In this document: positions 35,174 through 44,662 of the stretch, piece after piece | Position numbering within the stretch: position 1 is the stretch's first letter | Layout: the number at the start of each line of letters is the position of its first letter | Position numbers and translations under genes: made by a program | Assembly (NCBI GenBank): GCA_036337945.1 | Contig: JAYZDF010000043.1 | Location: 52,665-116,664 of the forward strand | DNA from: JAYZDF01 sp036337945 | GTDB lineage: Bacteria > Myxococcota > Kuafuiibacteriia > Kuafuiibacteriales > Kuafuiibacteriaceae | Direction of reading: 5' to 3' | Length of the DNA stretch: 64,000 bases | The notes under the pieces: generated by a model | The model's database searches: none | Seen by the model: the letters and a program-made list of their open reading frames with translations, nothing else | Told to the model about the DNA's origin: nothing

Positions 35174-37015
35174 ATGCGGAAAATTTATGTTGTTTTAGGC
35201 GTTCTATGCAGTTGTGTTCTGTATTCTTGTACTCATCAGGGCTCGAGAACGTCGAGCATTGTAAAGCCTTTACCCCAAAGGACAGCAGCGCAGGCAAAAA
35301 AGTTTGCTGCTAGAGTGAACCGCGACCTCAAAGAGCAGTGGACAGACGCCGGTTATGCAGACTGGGTAATGAACACGCACATCACGGATGATACCGAATA
35401 TCTGGCGACTCGAGCTATGGAAAGGGTTCTCGGATATAGCGCGCAGGCCATAAAGCAAACGGCCGCATTTGATCAACTTAACCTTGATCCAGATACCAAG
35501 CGATTTCTTCATTTGCTCAAGGTTTCATCCGCGATTGTGGCACCAGCAGAAAGCAAGAAACAAAAGCGACTTGCAGAAATCGCAGCAAAGATGACGAGCA
35601 TTTACGGTAAAGGAAAGCACTGCAAGCAGAAGTCCGATGGGAAAGAGGTCTGCAAAGATCTGGGAGAACTCAGTTCTTTGATGGCAAGCAGCCGTGATTA
35701 TGACGAACTCATTGACGCCTGGAAAGGCTGGCGAGCGATTTCAAAACCCATGAAAAATCTCTATGAGGAGTTCGCAAAGCTGAGCAATGAAGGAGCACAA
35801 GAGGTGGGCTTCAAAGATAGTGGAGAGCTCTGGAGAGCGGGATACGACATGAGTCCATCCGAATTTGAAAAAGAGACAGAGCGACTCTGGGGAGAGGTGG
35901 CTCCACTTTATGAAGATCTACATTGTTATGTTCGCGCAAAACTGAAAAAGGTTTATGGAGACAAGGTTACGAAATCAGGAGCCATTCCGGCACATCTTCT
36001 TGGAAACATGTGGGCTCAGGAATGGAGTAACATTTTCGAGTTGGTCAAACCATATGGAACAACGGCCAGTATCGATGTATCGGCTGCTTTGAAATCAAAA
36101 AATTTCGACGCCTTGAAAATGACCCAACTTTCAGAAAGCTTTTTTACATCCTTAGGAATGAAAGAACTTCCGAAATCTTTTTGGAAGAATTCGATGTTTA
36201 CAAAGCCACCTAATAGAGATGTCGTTTGTCATGCAAGTGCGTGGGACGTTAATTTTTCGGGAGATTTGCGCATCAAAATGTGTATCAACATCAACGAAGA
36301 GGACTTGATCACGATTCATCATGAACTTGGGCATATCTATTATTACGTCTATTACAATAACTTGCCCTTCTTATACCAAAATGGCGCACATGATGGATTC
36401 CATGAAGCTATTGGCGATGCCATCGCTTTATCGGTGACACCCGATTATCTCAAGACCATTGGGGTTCTTGATAAAGTGTCTAAGGATGAAAAAGCACTCA
36501 TCAATTTTCAGCTAAAAAAAGCTCTCGATAAAGTTGCCTTTTTACCCTTCGGAAAAATGATTGATGAGTGGCGTTGGAAAGTTTTTTCTGGGGATACGAA
36601 GGCAAAGGACTATAACGCTCTCTGGTGGAAGCTTCGAGAAAAATATCAAGGAGTAAAAGCTCCACTGGAGCGAAGTGCGGATGATTTTGACCCTGGAGCT
36701 AAATATCATATTCCAGCAAATGTGCCTTATACTCGGTATTTTCTAGCTCATATTTTGCAGTTCCAGTTTCATGAAGCTTTGTGTTCGGCGGCAGGACACA
36801 CCGGCCCTCTTCACGAGTGTTCAATTTATAAGAGCAAAGACGCAGGAAAACGGCTCATACGAATGCTATCGCTTGGCGCGAGCAAACCGTGGCCCGATGC
36901 ACTCGAAGCATTGACTTCTGCACGCCAAATGAGTGCCAAACCCTTGCTCAATTACTTCGCGCCCCTATCCCAATGGCTCAAAGCGCAAAATAAAGCCGAG
37001 AAATGCGGATGGTGA
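35174..37015 (+). CDS. ACE-like M2 peptidyl-dipeptidase, lipoprotein
   Basis: The 613-residue protein has a lipobox (VLYSC, Cys19) and an alpha-helical M2 metallopeptidase domain. The zinc motif is HHELGH at 382-387, and GFHEAIGD at 409-416 supplies the third ligand Glu411. The sequence around these (ITIHHELGHIYYYVYY) closely follows human angiotensin-converting enzyme. M2 enzymes remove C-terminal dipeptides. Bacterial forms are scattered among proteobacteria. As a lipoprotein it should sit in the envelope and trim external peptides, which fits a predatory or proteolytic lifestyle. A GGAGG lies about 15 bases before the ATG. Confidence 0.93.
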   Translation: MRKIYVVLGVLCSCVLYSCTHQGSRTSSIVKPLPQRTAAQAKKFAARVNRDLKEQWTDAGYADWVMNTHITDDTEYLATRAMERVLGYSAQAIKQTAAFDQLNLDPDTKRFLHLLKVSSAIVAPAESKKQKRLAEIAAKMTSIYGKGKHCKQKSDGKEVCKDLGELSSLMASSRDYDELIDAWKGWRAISKPMKNLYEEFAKLSNEGAQEVGFKDSGELWRAGYDMSPSEFEKETERLWGEVAPLYEDLHCYVRAKLKKVYGDKVTKSGAIPAHLLGNMWAQEWSNIFELVKPYGTTASIDVSAALKSKNFDALKMTQLSESFFTSLGMKELPKSFWKNSMFTKPPNRDVVCHASAWDVNFSGDLRIKMCININEEDLITIHHELGHIYYYVYYNNLPFLYQNGAHDGFHEAIGDAIALSVTPDYLKTIGVLDKVSKDEKALINFQLKKALDKVAFLPFGKMIDEWRWKVFSGDTKAKDYNALWWKLREKYQGVKAPLERSADDFDPGAKYHIPANVPYTRYFLAHILQFQFHEALCSAAGHTGPLHECSIYKSKDAGKRLIRMLSLGASKPWPDALEALTSARQMSAKPLLNYFAPLSQWLKAQNKAEKCGW

Positions 37016-37106
37016 TACCAACGGAAAGCATAAATAAGATCAATAACTTTCGAACTCAACCAGACTTCTTTTGGAATTATTCGAGCGACTATAGTATTGA
37101 TATTTT

Positions 37107-37649
37107 ATGAACTATCCGTTTCGGCTGGGACAAAATATATATCTACGAGCACTTGAAGAAGAAGATATTGAACACTGCTTGCGATGGTTCAATGACCCAC
37201 TCATAACCAAACACCTTGAGACAGACAGAGTGCCTCTCGACAGAAAGTCACAAATAGAGCACACGGAGCAGACACGAAAAGACCTAAAACAGGTCGTTAT
37301 GGCAATATGTAAGGACGATAATGATCTGCATATTGGTAACGTTGGTTTACGCAACATTTCTTTCATTGACCGAACCGCAAGAATTGACGTCGTTATCGGT
37401 GAACGGACGCTTCACCGAAAAGGTTTCGGCTCAGAAGCCATTAAAGCAATGTGTAGTTATGGGTTCGGAACACTCAATCTTAATCGATTGTACTTGAGAG
37501 TCAAAAGTAGCAATCAGAACGCTATCAACTGTTACAAGAAATGCGGATTTGTTGAAGAGGGAATCTTGCGCCAGCATAGCTTCGAAGAGGGCGAATACGT
37601 AAACCTTGTCCTTATGGGGCTCCTCAGGGCAGAGTGGGAAGCCCAATAA
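37107..37649 (+). CDS. GNAT acetyltransferase, RimJ/RimL type
   Basis: The 180-residue cytoplasmic protein opens with NIYLRALEEEDIEHCLRWFND and has the acetyl-CoA region VIGERTLHRKGFGSEAIKAM. It ends with the RimJ/RimL-like LNRLYLRVKSSNQNAINCYKKCGF. These enzymes acetylate N-terminal amines of ribosomal proteins, antibiotics or small molecules; the substrate cannot be named. Its last 26 bases overlap the 3' end of the convergent kinase gene. Confidence 0.9.
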   Translation: MNYPFRLGQNIYLRALEEEDIEHCLRWFNDPLITKHLETDRVPLDRKSQIEHTEQTRKDLKQVVMAICKDDNDLHIGNVGLRNISFIDRTARIDVVIGERTLHRKGFGSEAIKAMCSYGFGTLNLNRLYLRVKSSNQNAINCYKKCGFVEEGILRQHSFEEGEYVNLVLMGLLRAEWEAQ

Positions 37650-39822
37650 GCTTAGCTATTCCCAGTCCTAAGGCGATACCAAACAATATTGAAGCGATTG
37701 TCAGTAAAGCCAGCACGTCCTTGCGTAAAGTCACCATTTTCCCATGCGAACGTAGCGCTGATACCGGAGTGGAGCTAAGAGGCTGTGAGCCAGGTTGGTT
37801 CAGGGGAATAATCGGCGCTGGTGGTCTGTCTTCGGGTTGAGTAGTGGATGGTGAAGCCTGCGGCTTACCCCCTTCAGGTAAAGGTATCAGATCTAGAGAC
37901 CGAGGCTTTTCTTCATCAGTATCGGAAGATGGCGGCGTACTTCCGACAATTAGACGGGCCTGCTCCGCGTTCGGTTGATTCAATATCTCCATGTCATCAT
38001 TTGTGAGCGGGCGCAGTTTGAATGGTTTTGATTTCGCAGTACGAACTCGACTCGCTGCGAGCGAAGAAATAGATGCTACATTCGAGGAGTCGTCGTTTTC
38101 CTCTGGTTCAGAAGGCGAATAATCTTTAATGCTTAGGGAAGGTGCTCGAGGTATATTTCGGTTATCATCGTTTTTGGGCGATAGCTGCTCTCCAATCAAG
38201 AGCCCAACCACGCCTTGGCCGTCAGTTTTGACCTGCCCTTCGGTATCCTCTGATGCCGGCTCAAGTTGTACCGCGCGGACGTCAGACTCTGTGTTATCGG
38301 CGAGAACAGAATCTTCGGGAAACTGACCTTGATTGATATCAGACAAAGAAAAAGACCGTATTCCTGAGAGTGTTGCTGAGTCAGAGCCTTGATCTGGTAA
38401 CGGGTTGCTTTCTACTGATGACAGCGTGTCGCTTGGTAAATAAACCCCGGATGACGATACAAGCTCGAGAAAATCGTCGTGATCTTCGATCATTTCTGTT
38501 TGATCATTCCATGAGTCAATCGGTGCAAAGGTATCGTCGGAGAGTTCTTGCGAAAAATCTTCAAGCTCAAGCTCAGATAAATCAGCAATCTCTTCTTCCG
38601 AGATACTTTGAGCAGCTTCTCGGCTTTGCGCCAATTCTTCGCGAATTCGGTCGCGATTGAATGTCGCGGTAAATCCTTGCTCCGGCAAGGCTGGAACAAG
38701 TCCGGTTAGCCCCATCGGAGGCAAAGACAATTCTCTTTTGTGTCCTTCGAAGAGCCCGAGGGGATCTTCCTCGTCAACTTCATCATGTTTGCGACTCGGA
38801 AGCTGTCCCGTTCTAAGTGGTTGAGCGTTAAGAACCTCGCACAGTTTTTCAATATCAGGATGACCTTGACTTGCTTCCCTAAGAGCGAGGGCTCTTTTTT
38901 GGACAACATCTCCAAAAATGTTCGCAAGCTCATTAGATATTGTGTGCTCATCAATGTTGACACCCGCTTTTTGTATTAGATCTTCGATGCTTTGCTGCAT
39001 CTGTTGAGCGGTCTGATATCGACTACGAGGCGAACGCTTCAATGCCTTCATGACGATGGGGTCAACGATCGGAGACAAACCTTGGACGACCTGACTTGGC
39101 GGGATGATCTCCTGCTCTCTTATGGCTGCAATGACCTCCATAGGTGAGGACCCTTTGAAGAGATCACGACCCGTGAGTGCTTCCCAAAGCACAATTCCCA
39201 GACCAAAAATATCAGCACGTTGATCCACCTTTTTACCCAAGGCTTGCTCGGGAGACATGTAGCAGAATTTTCCTTTGACCACGCCGACCTGTGTTTCGAA
39301 ACCGCGATTAACAGCCTTTGCGATTCCAAAGTCAGTGAGCTTAGGCTTTCCGTTGAAGCCAATCAAAATATTTTGGGGAGTGACATCACGATGGACCAAG
39401 CTCATAGGTTGACCTGATGCGTCTTGGAGCTCATGAGCATAATGCAGTGCACTGCACACCGACGCTGCAATCCGTAACAAGACGCCGACCGTCAGTGGTT
39501 TTCTTACTCGGGCGGACTGCCGGAGAACTTGGGCAAGACTCGCACCAAAGACATATTCCATAGCCAGACTGTGAATGCCATCAATACGGCCAAACCCAGC
39601 AATCTGAACAATATTTTGATGACGAAGTTGCGCCGCAATTTTTGCTTCCGTGAAAAACATCTTCAAGAAGTCTTCGTTGGCAGCCAGGTTAGGCAACAAA
39701 ACCTTTAGCGCGAGTAACCGCGAAGACGAATCCGAAGAAACATCACGCGCCAGAAAGACGTTGGCAGCTCCGCCCGCAGCCAAGCGAACGAGTAATTCAT
39801 GCCTGCCCAGTTGATGTTTCAC
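37624..39822 (-). CDS. Tail-anchored Ser/Thr protein kinase
   Basis: This is about 732 residues from GTG 39822, a start that gives KHQLGRHELLVRLAAGGAANVFLARD directly before the glycine loop, as in related kinases. An in-frame ATG at 39942 would add 40 residues and overlap the upstream gene by 29 bases. The kinase domain (about 5-270) has LVHRDVTPQNIL and LTDFGIAKA. About 430 acidic, Ser/Pro-rich residues of low complexity follow. The last ~30 residues are a single helix, VLALLTIASILFGIALGLGIAKLIG, so the protein is anchored by its tail with almost nothing outside. It lies downstream of an M50 peptidase and a Cys-rich lipoprotein on the same strand. Confidence 0.88.
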   Translation of the reverse strand: MKHQLGRHELLVRLAAGGAANVFLARDVSSDSSSRLLALKVLLPNLAANEDFLKMFFTEAKIAAQLRHQNIVQIAGFGRIDGIHSLAMEYVFGASLAQVLRQSARVRKPLTVGVLLRIAASVCSALHYAHELQDASGQPMSLVHRDVTPQNILIGFNGKPKLTDFGIAKAVNRGFETQVGVVKGKFCYMSPEQALGKKVDQRADIFGLGIVLWEALTGRDLFKGSSPMEVIAAIREQEIIPPSQVVQGLSPIVDPIVMKALKRSPRSRYQTAQQMQQSIEDLIQKAGVNIDEHTISNELANIFGDVVQKRALALREASQGHPDIEKLCEVLNAQPLRTGQLPSRKHDEVDEEDPLGLFEGHKRELSLPPMGLTGLVPALPEQGFTATFNRDRIREELAQSREAAQSISEEEIADLSELELEDFSQELSDDTFAPIDSWNDQTEMIEDHDDFLELVSSSGVYLPSDTLSSVESNPLPDQGSDSATLSGIRSFSLSDINQGQFPEDSVLADNTESDVRAVQLEPASEDTEGQVKTDGQGVVGLLIGEQLSPKNDDNRNIPRAPSLSIKDYSPSEPEENDDSSNVASISSLAASRVRTAKSKPFKLRPLTNDDMEILNQPNAEQARLIVGSTPPSSDTDEEKPRSLDLIPLPEGGKPQASPSTTQPEDRPPAPIIPLNQPGSQPLSSTPVSALRSHGKMVTLRKDVLALLTIASILFGIALGLGIAKLIGLPTLP

Positions 39823-39913
39823 GTCACACCCATGCAAAATCCAAGGATTTCGATGGTTTGGAGGATTACACGTGCCGACAATGAGATCAAGAAACCTGGG
39901 TCGTTCTTTTGTA

Positions 39914-41035
39914 CTACTGAGGCCCACAAACTGTTTGTCCACCCTGTAGGGTCACGCACAGTAAACCGGGTACGCTGGCACAGTCTGAGTTGGTAGAGCA
40001 AGGTATTGTGCAAAACGAAGACATACTACGAGAATCATTGAGACATAGCCCGTTGGTGCAGTCTGCGGCTTGCTGACAAGACGCGCCAAAACCGCCGGCC
40101 GATTGCCCTTCAAGCGCGCAAACACGAGCATTACCGCCTGAACCATTAGGAACCGTCGTGCAAGACCAACCGAGAGGACATGGTATCTGGTCACACATAG
40201 CTGTACATACGCCAGCACCCGTCGCGGGAACGCCGACACAAAGTTGACTAAAGCATTCGCTTGCGCGTCCACAGGGGGCGCCAAAGCCCGATCCACTTCC
40301 GACAACGCAAAGTGTAATCGCGGAGCCCATGCCGGTATCGATGGGCTGACAAGTCATACCTGTTGGGCAACTAGAAAAACCAGAGCACTCGCGAGTACAT
40401 ACGTTGTCGGGTGTGATGCAAATTCCCGATTCACAATCATCGGGAGACGAGCATGGAGAACCCGTTGCACCAGCCGTAGGAAGGACACCGCAAAACCGAC
40501 CCGAATTGGGCACATCGATGCATTGGTCAGGATAGACACAATCCGAGTTCGTCGAACACATTACGGTACACCGACCTTCTCCAGTTGGACCAAGGCAAAA
40601 TCCCGAAGCACACTCCGAAGCAGCAGAGCAAACCGCACCATACGGCAGCCCTTGACCCATTGCGCCGCCATCATTTCCACCAGGCACGCCGGCATCAAAA
40701 GCTTCCAGGTCTGAGCCCTGAAGACTCACTTCTTCGCAGATACCTGCGCGACATGTTTCATTTTCCATACATTGCCTGGCGAATTGACAAACCCGGGCGG
40801 GCGGAATCTTGGGGATGCATTTCTTATCCGCACACGTTTCGCTCGCTGCACAATCACGGTCTTCTCGACATTCGGCTAAGCATCGACCCTCAATGCATTG
40901 CTCGTTGACAGGACAATCACTCGAAAGTCGACATTCAGGTGGGGTCTCGACTTGGACACAACCAAAAGAATTCATGCAGCAAAGAATAAAAACAAGGAAG
41001 AGATACCAGCGTTGAAAACGGTCTAATCGAGACAT
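39914..41035 (-). CDS. Cys-rich lipoprotein with Dickkopf/EB-like repeats
   Basis: The 373-residue lipoprotein (lipobox SFGC, Cys26) uses ATG 41035, which is preceded by AAGGAAAAGAG at ribosome-binding distance. The longer frame to 41146 overlaps the upstream peptidase. The protein is built of short Cys-rich units such as CRLSSDCPVNEQCIEGRC and CREDRDCAASETCADKKC. A DAG linker lies near 117. Larger repeats follow, of the form CxxxxDCxSGxCxxP ... GRCTVMCSTNSDC. Such units are abundant in Myxococcota surface proteins and of unknown function. The context (M50 peptidase upstream, kinase downstream) suggests one transcription unit. Confidence 0.8.
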   Translation of the reverse strand: MSRLDRFQRWYLFLVFILCCMNSFGCVQVETPPECRLSSDCPVNEQCIEGRCLAECREDRDCAASETCADKKCIPKIPPARVCQFARQCMENETCRAGICEEVSLQGSDLEAFDAGVPGGNDGGAMGQGLPYGAVCSAASECASGFCLGPTGEGRCTVMCSTNSDCVYPDQCIDVPNSGRFCGVLPTAGATGSPCSSPDDCESGICITPDNVCTRECSGFSSCPTGMTCQPIDTGMGSAITLCVVGSGSGFGAPCGRASECFSQLCVGVPATGAGVCTAMCDQIPCPLGWSCTTVPNGSGGNARVCALEGQSAGGFGASCQQAADCTNGLCLNDSRSMSSFCTIPCSTNSDCASVPGLLCVTLQGGQTVCGPQ

Positions 41036-41058
41036 TATGTAGCTCTTTTCCTTCTCCA

Positions 41059-41775
41059 TTACCTTGCCTGCACTTTTAACGATTGCCATAACCCGAAGCC
41101 TAATACAGCGAAGGACACCATCGCAACTAACCCGCCCCAAATCCAATAAGGTAAAAATAAAGCTTGTTCTATTTGCGAAACATCAGAAAGCGACACTTTC
41201 CCATCAACCACAGCCCCATCACTAAACATATAATCGAGGTCACTAAAGACCGACAAACATAATTGAACAGCGACAAGATGGACAAGAAAAGCCGGACCCG
41301 ACCCTTTTGTTCGAGATCCGAACCAAAATGCGCCTGCAAAACCAAAGGCAAAGACCAAACTGAAAAGACTTCGCGCCCAGATAAGCCCTGAAGCGAGCAT
41401 GAGCAAGGAAAGAACTTTAAGCAAGAAACGATATTTTCCGGTTCGGCTGGCAATGGCCAATAACGTTGCGCCAGCAATAGACGGCCCCACCAAGCCACCC
41501 GCAGCAATAAAAGCACGACTCAGTCTGCCGATGTCATGACCACGGTATCTTGCGAAGCCTGAGCCGTTCGGAAATAAAACCAGCTGCTCAAAATCTGCGC
41601 CCGTAAGCATCGCAGCAAGACCATGGCCCATCTCATGAGCATAGGTCGCTAAAAGAGTAAACGGATAGAGAATCTGATGGCCATATGGTACTTGCCAAAT
41701 AATGATCGTCGCTAAGCCTGCGAGAATCAAATAGCGTGCCGAGTTCACCGGCTTTTCCTGGCGGTCTATTGGCAT
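41059..41775 (-). CDS. M50B-like intramembrane metallopeptidase
   Basis: The 238-residue membrane protein has the zinc motif HEMGH (His47, Glu48, His51) in LLATYAHEMGHGLAAMLTG, inside a membrane helix, and about six helices overall. The late FSDLDYMFSDG may supply the third ligand Asp, as in the peptidase M50B-like family. Site-2-type proteases cut membrane proteins such as anti-sigma factors; M50B-like forms are less studied. No PDZ domain is present. The lipoprotein gene starts 23 bases downstream on the same strand. Confidence 0.88.
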   Translation of the reverse strand: MPIDRQEKPVNSARYLILAGLATIIIWQVPYGHQILYPFTLLATYAHEMGHGLAAMLTGADFEQLVLFPNGSGFARYRGHDIGRLSRAFIAAGGLVGPSIAGATLLAIASRTGKYRFLLKVLSLLMLASGLIWARSLFSLVFAFGFAGAFWFGSRTKGSGPAFLVHLVAVQLCLSVFSDLDYMFSDGAVVDGKVSLSDVSQIEQALFLPYWIWGGLVAMVSFAVLGFGLWQSLKVQAR

Positions 41776-41807
41776 TTGGTATTTCTAGCATACTTTAGAA
41801 ATAGTGT

Positions 41808-41819
41808 TCACTATAGTGA
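41808..41819. promoter_or_regulatory. 12-bp perfect palindrome in a divergent intergenic region
   Basis: TCACTATAGTGA lies between the divergent M50 peptidase and alpha/beta hydrolase genes and overlaps a -10-like TATAGT on the plus strand. No good -35 hexamer is visible. An operator is possible but unproven. Confidence 0.35.
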
Positions 41820-41906
41820 CTCTTCACCAGAAAGATCTCGAAAGAAGAAAGAAGATTTTATAGTGCATGCCTTGACCTAAGATCACATGCATGGAGGCGT
41901 AGATTT

Positions 41907-42908
41907 ATGTGGACCACATTAAGTCTCGCTACATATTTGATATCAAATATAGGGGGAGTGCCTTGTCCATTCGACACGATTAAGCGCAAAGAACTAAAAC
42001 TCAAGGTTGAGAGCACTTCTGACGAAATCTTTGTGATGCAAATTAAGTCGCAAAGTAAGCAAAGCAGAGGAGCGATCGTCTTCATGCACGGCGCGGGATC
42101 AGGCTCCTCAGCTATATGGGATTTACAGTATAAAGATTATTCGGTGATGAAATACTTTGCCTGCCGAGGTTTTGACACGTTTGCACTCGACGCCCGAGGT
42201 TTCGGGGGTTCAAGCATGCCAAAGCAAATGCTTCAGCCCGCTGAAATTTCGCCGCCGGTAATCAGGGCAAAACAAGTACAAAAAGATCTTGATACTTTGG
42301 TGAACTATGCGCGCCGTATCAGTGGAAAGAAGAAAGTAGACCTTGTCGCCTGGTCATGGGGTTGTGTTGTTTCTGGAATGTACGCCGGCAACCAAGCCGA
42401 TAAAATACGACGGTTGGTCCTCTTTGCGCCCGTGTACGATCGAAAAAATCCTAAGCGGCACAAAAAAAAGAACGCATGGCGTAAACTCAATAAACAAGAC
42501 GTTCTCAAATATTATACCGAACAGAGGGAAGAAGAACCCGTATGGGTAGAGCATATCAACGCGATGTTTCGATTCACAAAAACAAGTGATCTAAGACTCC
42601 CTAACGGGCCATACCAAGATATCTATGGAGAATCTGCACCCATATGGGATGCTGGAAAAATTCAAGGACCTACGCTCATTATTCGAGGCGATCAAGATCG
42701 AGCAAGTACTCATGAGGCAGCTCAAAATCTATACGACGCGCTCAAAAACGCGAAATCACGTCAATGGGTGACTGTTGCGGGTGCAAATCACTTTCTTCCT
42801 AGAGAACGTGGGCATCATCAATTCAAGGCGATTGTAGGGAGTTTTCTAGAGCCAATCCAACTTACGGTTCCCCTGAGCACAAAGGACAACGAAAACAAGA
42901 CAAAATAA
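41907..42908 (+). CDS. Alpha/beta hydrolase
   Basis: The 333-residue protein shows the alpha/beta hydrolase fold: oxyanion stretch FMHGAGSGS, DARGFGGSS, nucleophile elbow AWSWG with Ser150 (Ala replaces the first Gly of GxSxG), RGDQDR with the acid, and GANHFLPRERGHH with the catalytic His. It is close to general lipase or lysophospholipase-like enzymes. The first ~20 residues may be a weak signal peptide. The substrate is unknown. The next gene follows closely but has a different function, so operon membership is open. Confidence 0.82.
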   Translation: MWTTLSLATYLISNIGGVPCPFDTIKRKELKLKVESTSDEIFVMQIKSQSKQSRGAIVFMHGAGSGSSAIWDLQYKDYSVMKYFACRGFDTFALDARGFGGSSMPKQMLQPAEISPPVIRAKQVQKDLDTLVNYARRISGKKKVDLVAWSWGCVVSGMYAGNQADKIRRLVLFAPVYDRKNPKRHKKKNAWRKLNKQDVLKYYTEQREEEPVWVEHINAMFRFTKTSDLRLPNGPYQDIYGESAPIWDAGKIQGPTLIIRGDQDRASTHEAAQNLYDALKNAKSRQWVTVAGANHFLPRERGHHQFKAIVGSFLEPIQLTVPLSTKDNENKTK

Positions 42909-42961
42909 TCGGTCTTGACGCTGAATTGAAATCTGAACCGGTGTATCATTCGTTCGCAATC

Positions 42962-44662
42962 GTGAAGCAGAATAAGGTAATTTCTCACTGGAGAGTGAAG
43001 CTCAGTTGCTTCATCGGAATCCTTACTTTGGCGGCAGCTTGTGCTGAAGAGCCAACTATTCTTCCTCCAGGAATTGTAGGTCTCGAACTCGGGATGTCAG
43101 TTAACGACATCAAGAAGGTTCGGGGAACAATAGATATTCAATCTTCGACTCGTGCGTTCGACCCAGTGGAAAGAATTGCCCTGGCACTTAAGGATGACAA
43201 GGTCACCGGGATTCGGATATTTATTCCGGCGCCGACCTCTGAGTCGGTGCAGCAATATTATGCAACACATTTTAAAGATGCCCGCGCATCTAAATATCAA
43301 TATGAAATTGAGGGTAAAATTCTGAGTATCTATGCGGTGAGTGGAGGTATAGATCTTTTATACGGCGTAGACCCCGGCGGAACATCTCTCAATGACGGTC
43401 CAAAGAAACAAAAGGAGGCTCAAAGGAAGAAGCGTGGGCTGAATCATCTTCGAGAGGGACCAACACTGAGCACACCGAAATACTTTCCGGTTGCCAGAAA
43501 CTCAGATGGTATAACAGTTTGGTTGTACCCCATCGGAGAACCAACGAATGGTCTCGCTAACCTAAAGATTTTCATTAACACGGGGTCGGCCGATGAGATC
43601 CCAGAAGAAAAAGGGGTAACCGGCGTCGTTACAGAGCTTCTCGCTTTCAAGCTATCAGCGCTGGGGCGCAAAATGTCGGTGAGAATACACCATCGAGTTC
43701 TTCGAAGTGGAATCTTATTTTCTTTCGAAGGTTCCGCTGAAGATGTCCAAGCCGTCGGCGTAGAATTTGGACAGACCTTGCAATCGCTATCCGGGAAGTC
43801 TGTGAGTTCGGACAGCATCAGCCGTGCGTTTCAATCGAGTCTTCGAAACACATTAAAGACCAATCTGGATCACAAAATTATAATGGATGAAGGTTTCGGA
43901 GCCGCATTCCCTGAAACGAGGTTTACACATGCGCCCGTCGCCAAAAAACACCCAATACCGACCTCATCCGTTTTGACGGAGCGAATAAAGGTTATTAGCA
44001 AAGCAGGCATTAATATCGTTGCCGCAGGATCTATAGGACCAAAATATGCTGTGCCAATCGTTGAGGCGCTTGGCGTACGAGCAGCAAACGTTGCTTCTCC
44101 GCTTCCGTCGACCGACAAAATGAAAAGAGTCAATCACAAGCTCACAAGTCCCATGCTCGCTATTGACGGGTTTATCGTAGGAACCAGTTCGATATCAGCA
44201 CTGGCCGAACTGTTCGTCGCCCGGGAATATTTGGAAGCCAAACTTCAAGAAGCCTCTCTTTTCTCTAAGGGTGTAAACATACATTCACGCAATGTTTTAC
44301 TGGCTGGTCAGATGGGGGCGCGGCTCCTAATGACTTTTGCGACCGCACGTGGAACAAGGACAAAAGAGGCAAGTGCCGCAATAGATGCTTTTTGGATGAA
44401 TCTACCGAAAATAAAGATGGACGATGAACAATTCAAGGGAATTCGTCAGGGAGCGATTTCAGCATTCAGCATGGCATGGAGCACTCCAGCAGCTGCCACA
44501 GACATGATGCTCAAATTGGCCATGATGAAACTCTCTATCGAGGATATTCGTACGTTATGGACAGAGCTCAGCAAAGTACAAAGCAAACAGATTAGAGAAC
44601 TACTGACCAAGTTCGCGAGAGCAGAGCAACGGTTTTCAGTGAGATGGGGTCCTGACCTATGA
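42962..44662 (+). CDS. Lipoprotein with degenerate M16-peptidase-like domains
   Basis: This is about 566 residues from GTG 42962. The start is uncertain: in-frame TTG 42926, GTG 42941 and GTG 42995 also exist, and none has a clear ribosome site. All lead into the same lipobox (LAAAC). Residues about 30-130 form a small domain (GLELGMSVNDIKKVRG) like outer-membrane lipoprotein modules. From about 165 on, the order of strands and helices resembles an M16 peptidase (VWLYPIGEPTN.LANLKIFINTGSADEIPEEKGVTGVVTEL is interrupted where the zinc helix should be). There is no HxxEH, so it should be inactive. Its stop overlaps the next M16-like gene by four bases. Confidence 0.6.
   Translation: MKQNKVISHWRVKLSCFIGILTLAAACAEEPTILPPGIVGLELGMSVNDIKKVRGTIDIQSSTRAFDPVERIALALKDDKVTGIRIFIPAPTSESVQQYYATHFKDARASKYQYEIEGKILSIYAVSGGIDLLYGVDPGGTSLNDGPKKQKEAQRKKRGLNHLREGPTLSTPKYFPVARNSDGITVWLYPIGEPTNGLANLKIFINTGSADEIPEEKGVTGVVTELLAFKLSALGRKMSVRIHHRVLRSGILFSFEGSAEDVQAVGVEFGQTLQSLSGKSVSSDSISRAFQSSLRNTLKTNLDHKIIMDEGFGAAFPETRFTHAPVAKKHPIPTSSVLTERIKVISKAGINIVAAGSIGPKYAVPIVEALGVRAANVASPLPSTDKMKRVNHKLTSPMLAIDGFIVGTSSISALAELFVAREYLEAKLQEASLFSKGVNIHSRNVLLAGQMGARLLMTFATARGTRTKEASAAIDAFWMNLPKIKMDDEQFKGIRQGAISAFSMAWSTPAAATDMMLKLAMMKLSIEDIRTLWTELSKVQSKQIRELLTKFARAEQRFSVRWGPDL

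Noticed and set aside
37071..37095. TTGGAA and TATAGT upstream of the GNAT gene
   Set aside because: The spacing is only about 13 bases, too short for a normal sigma-70 promoter.
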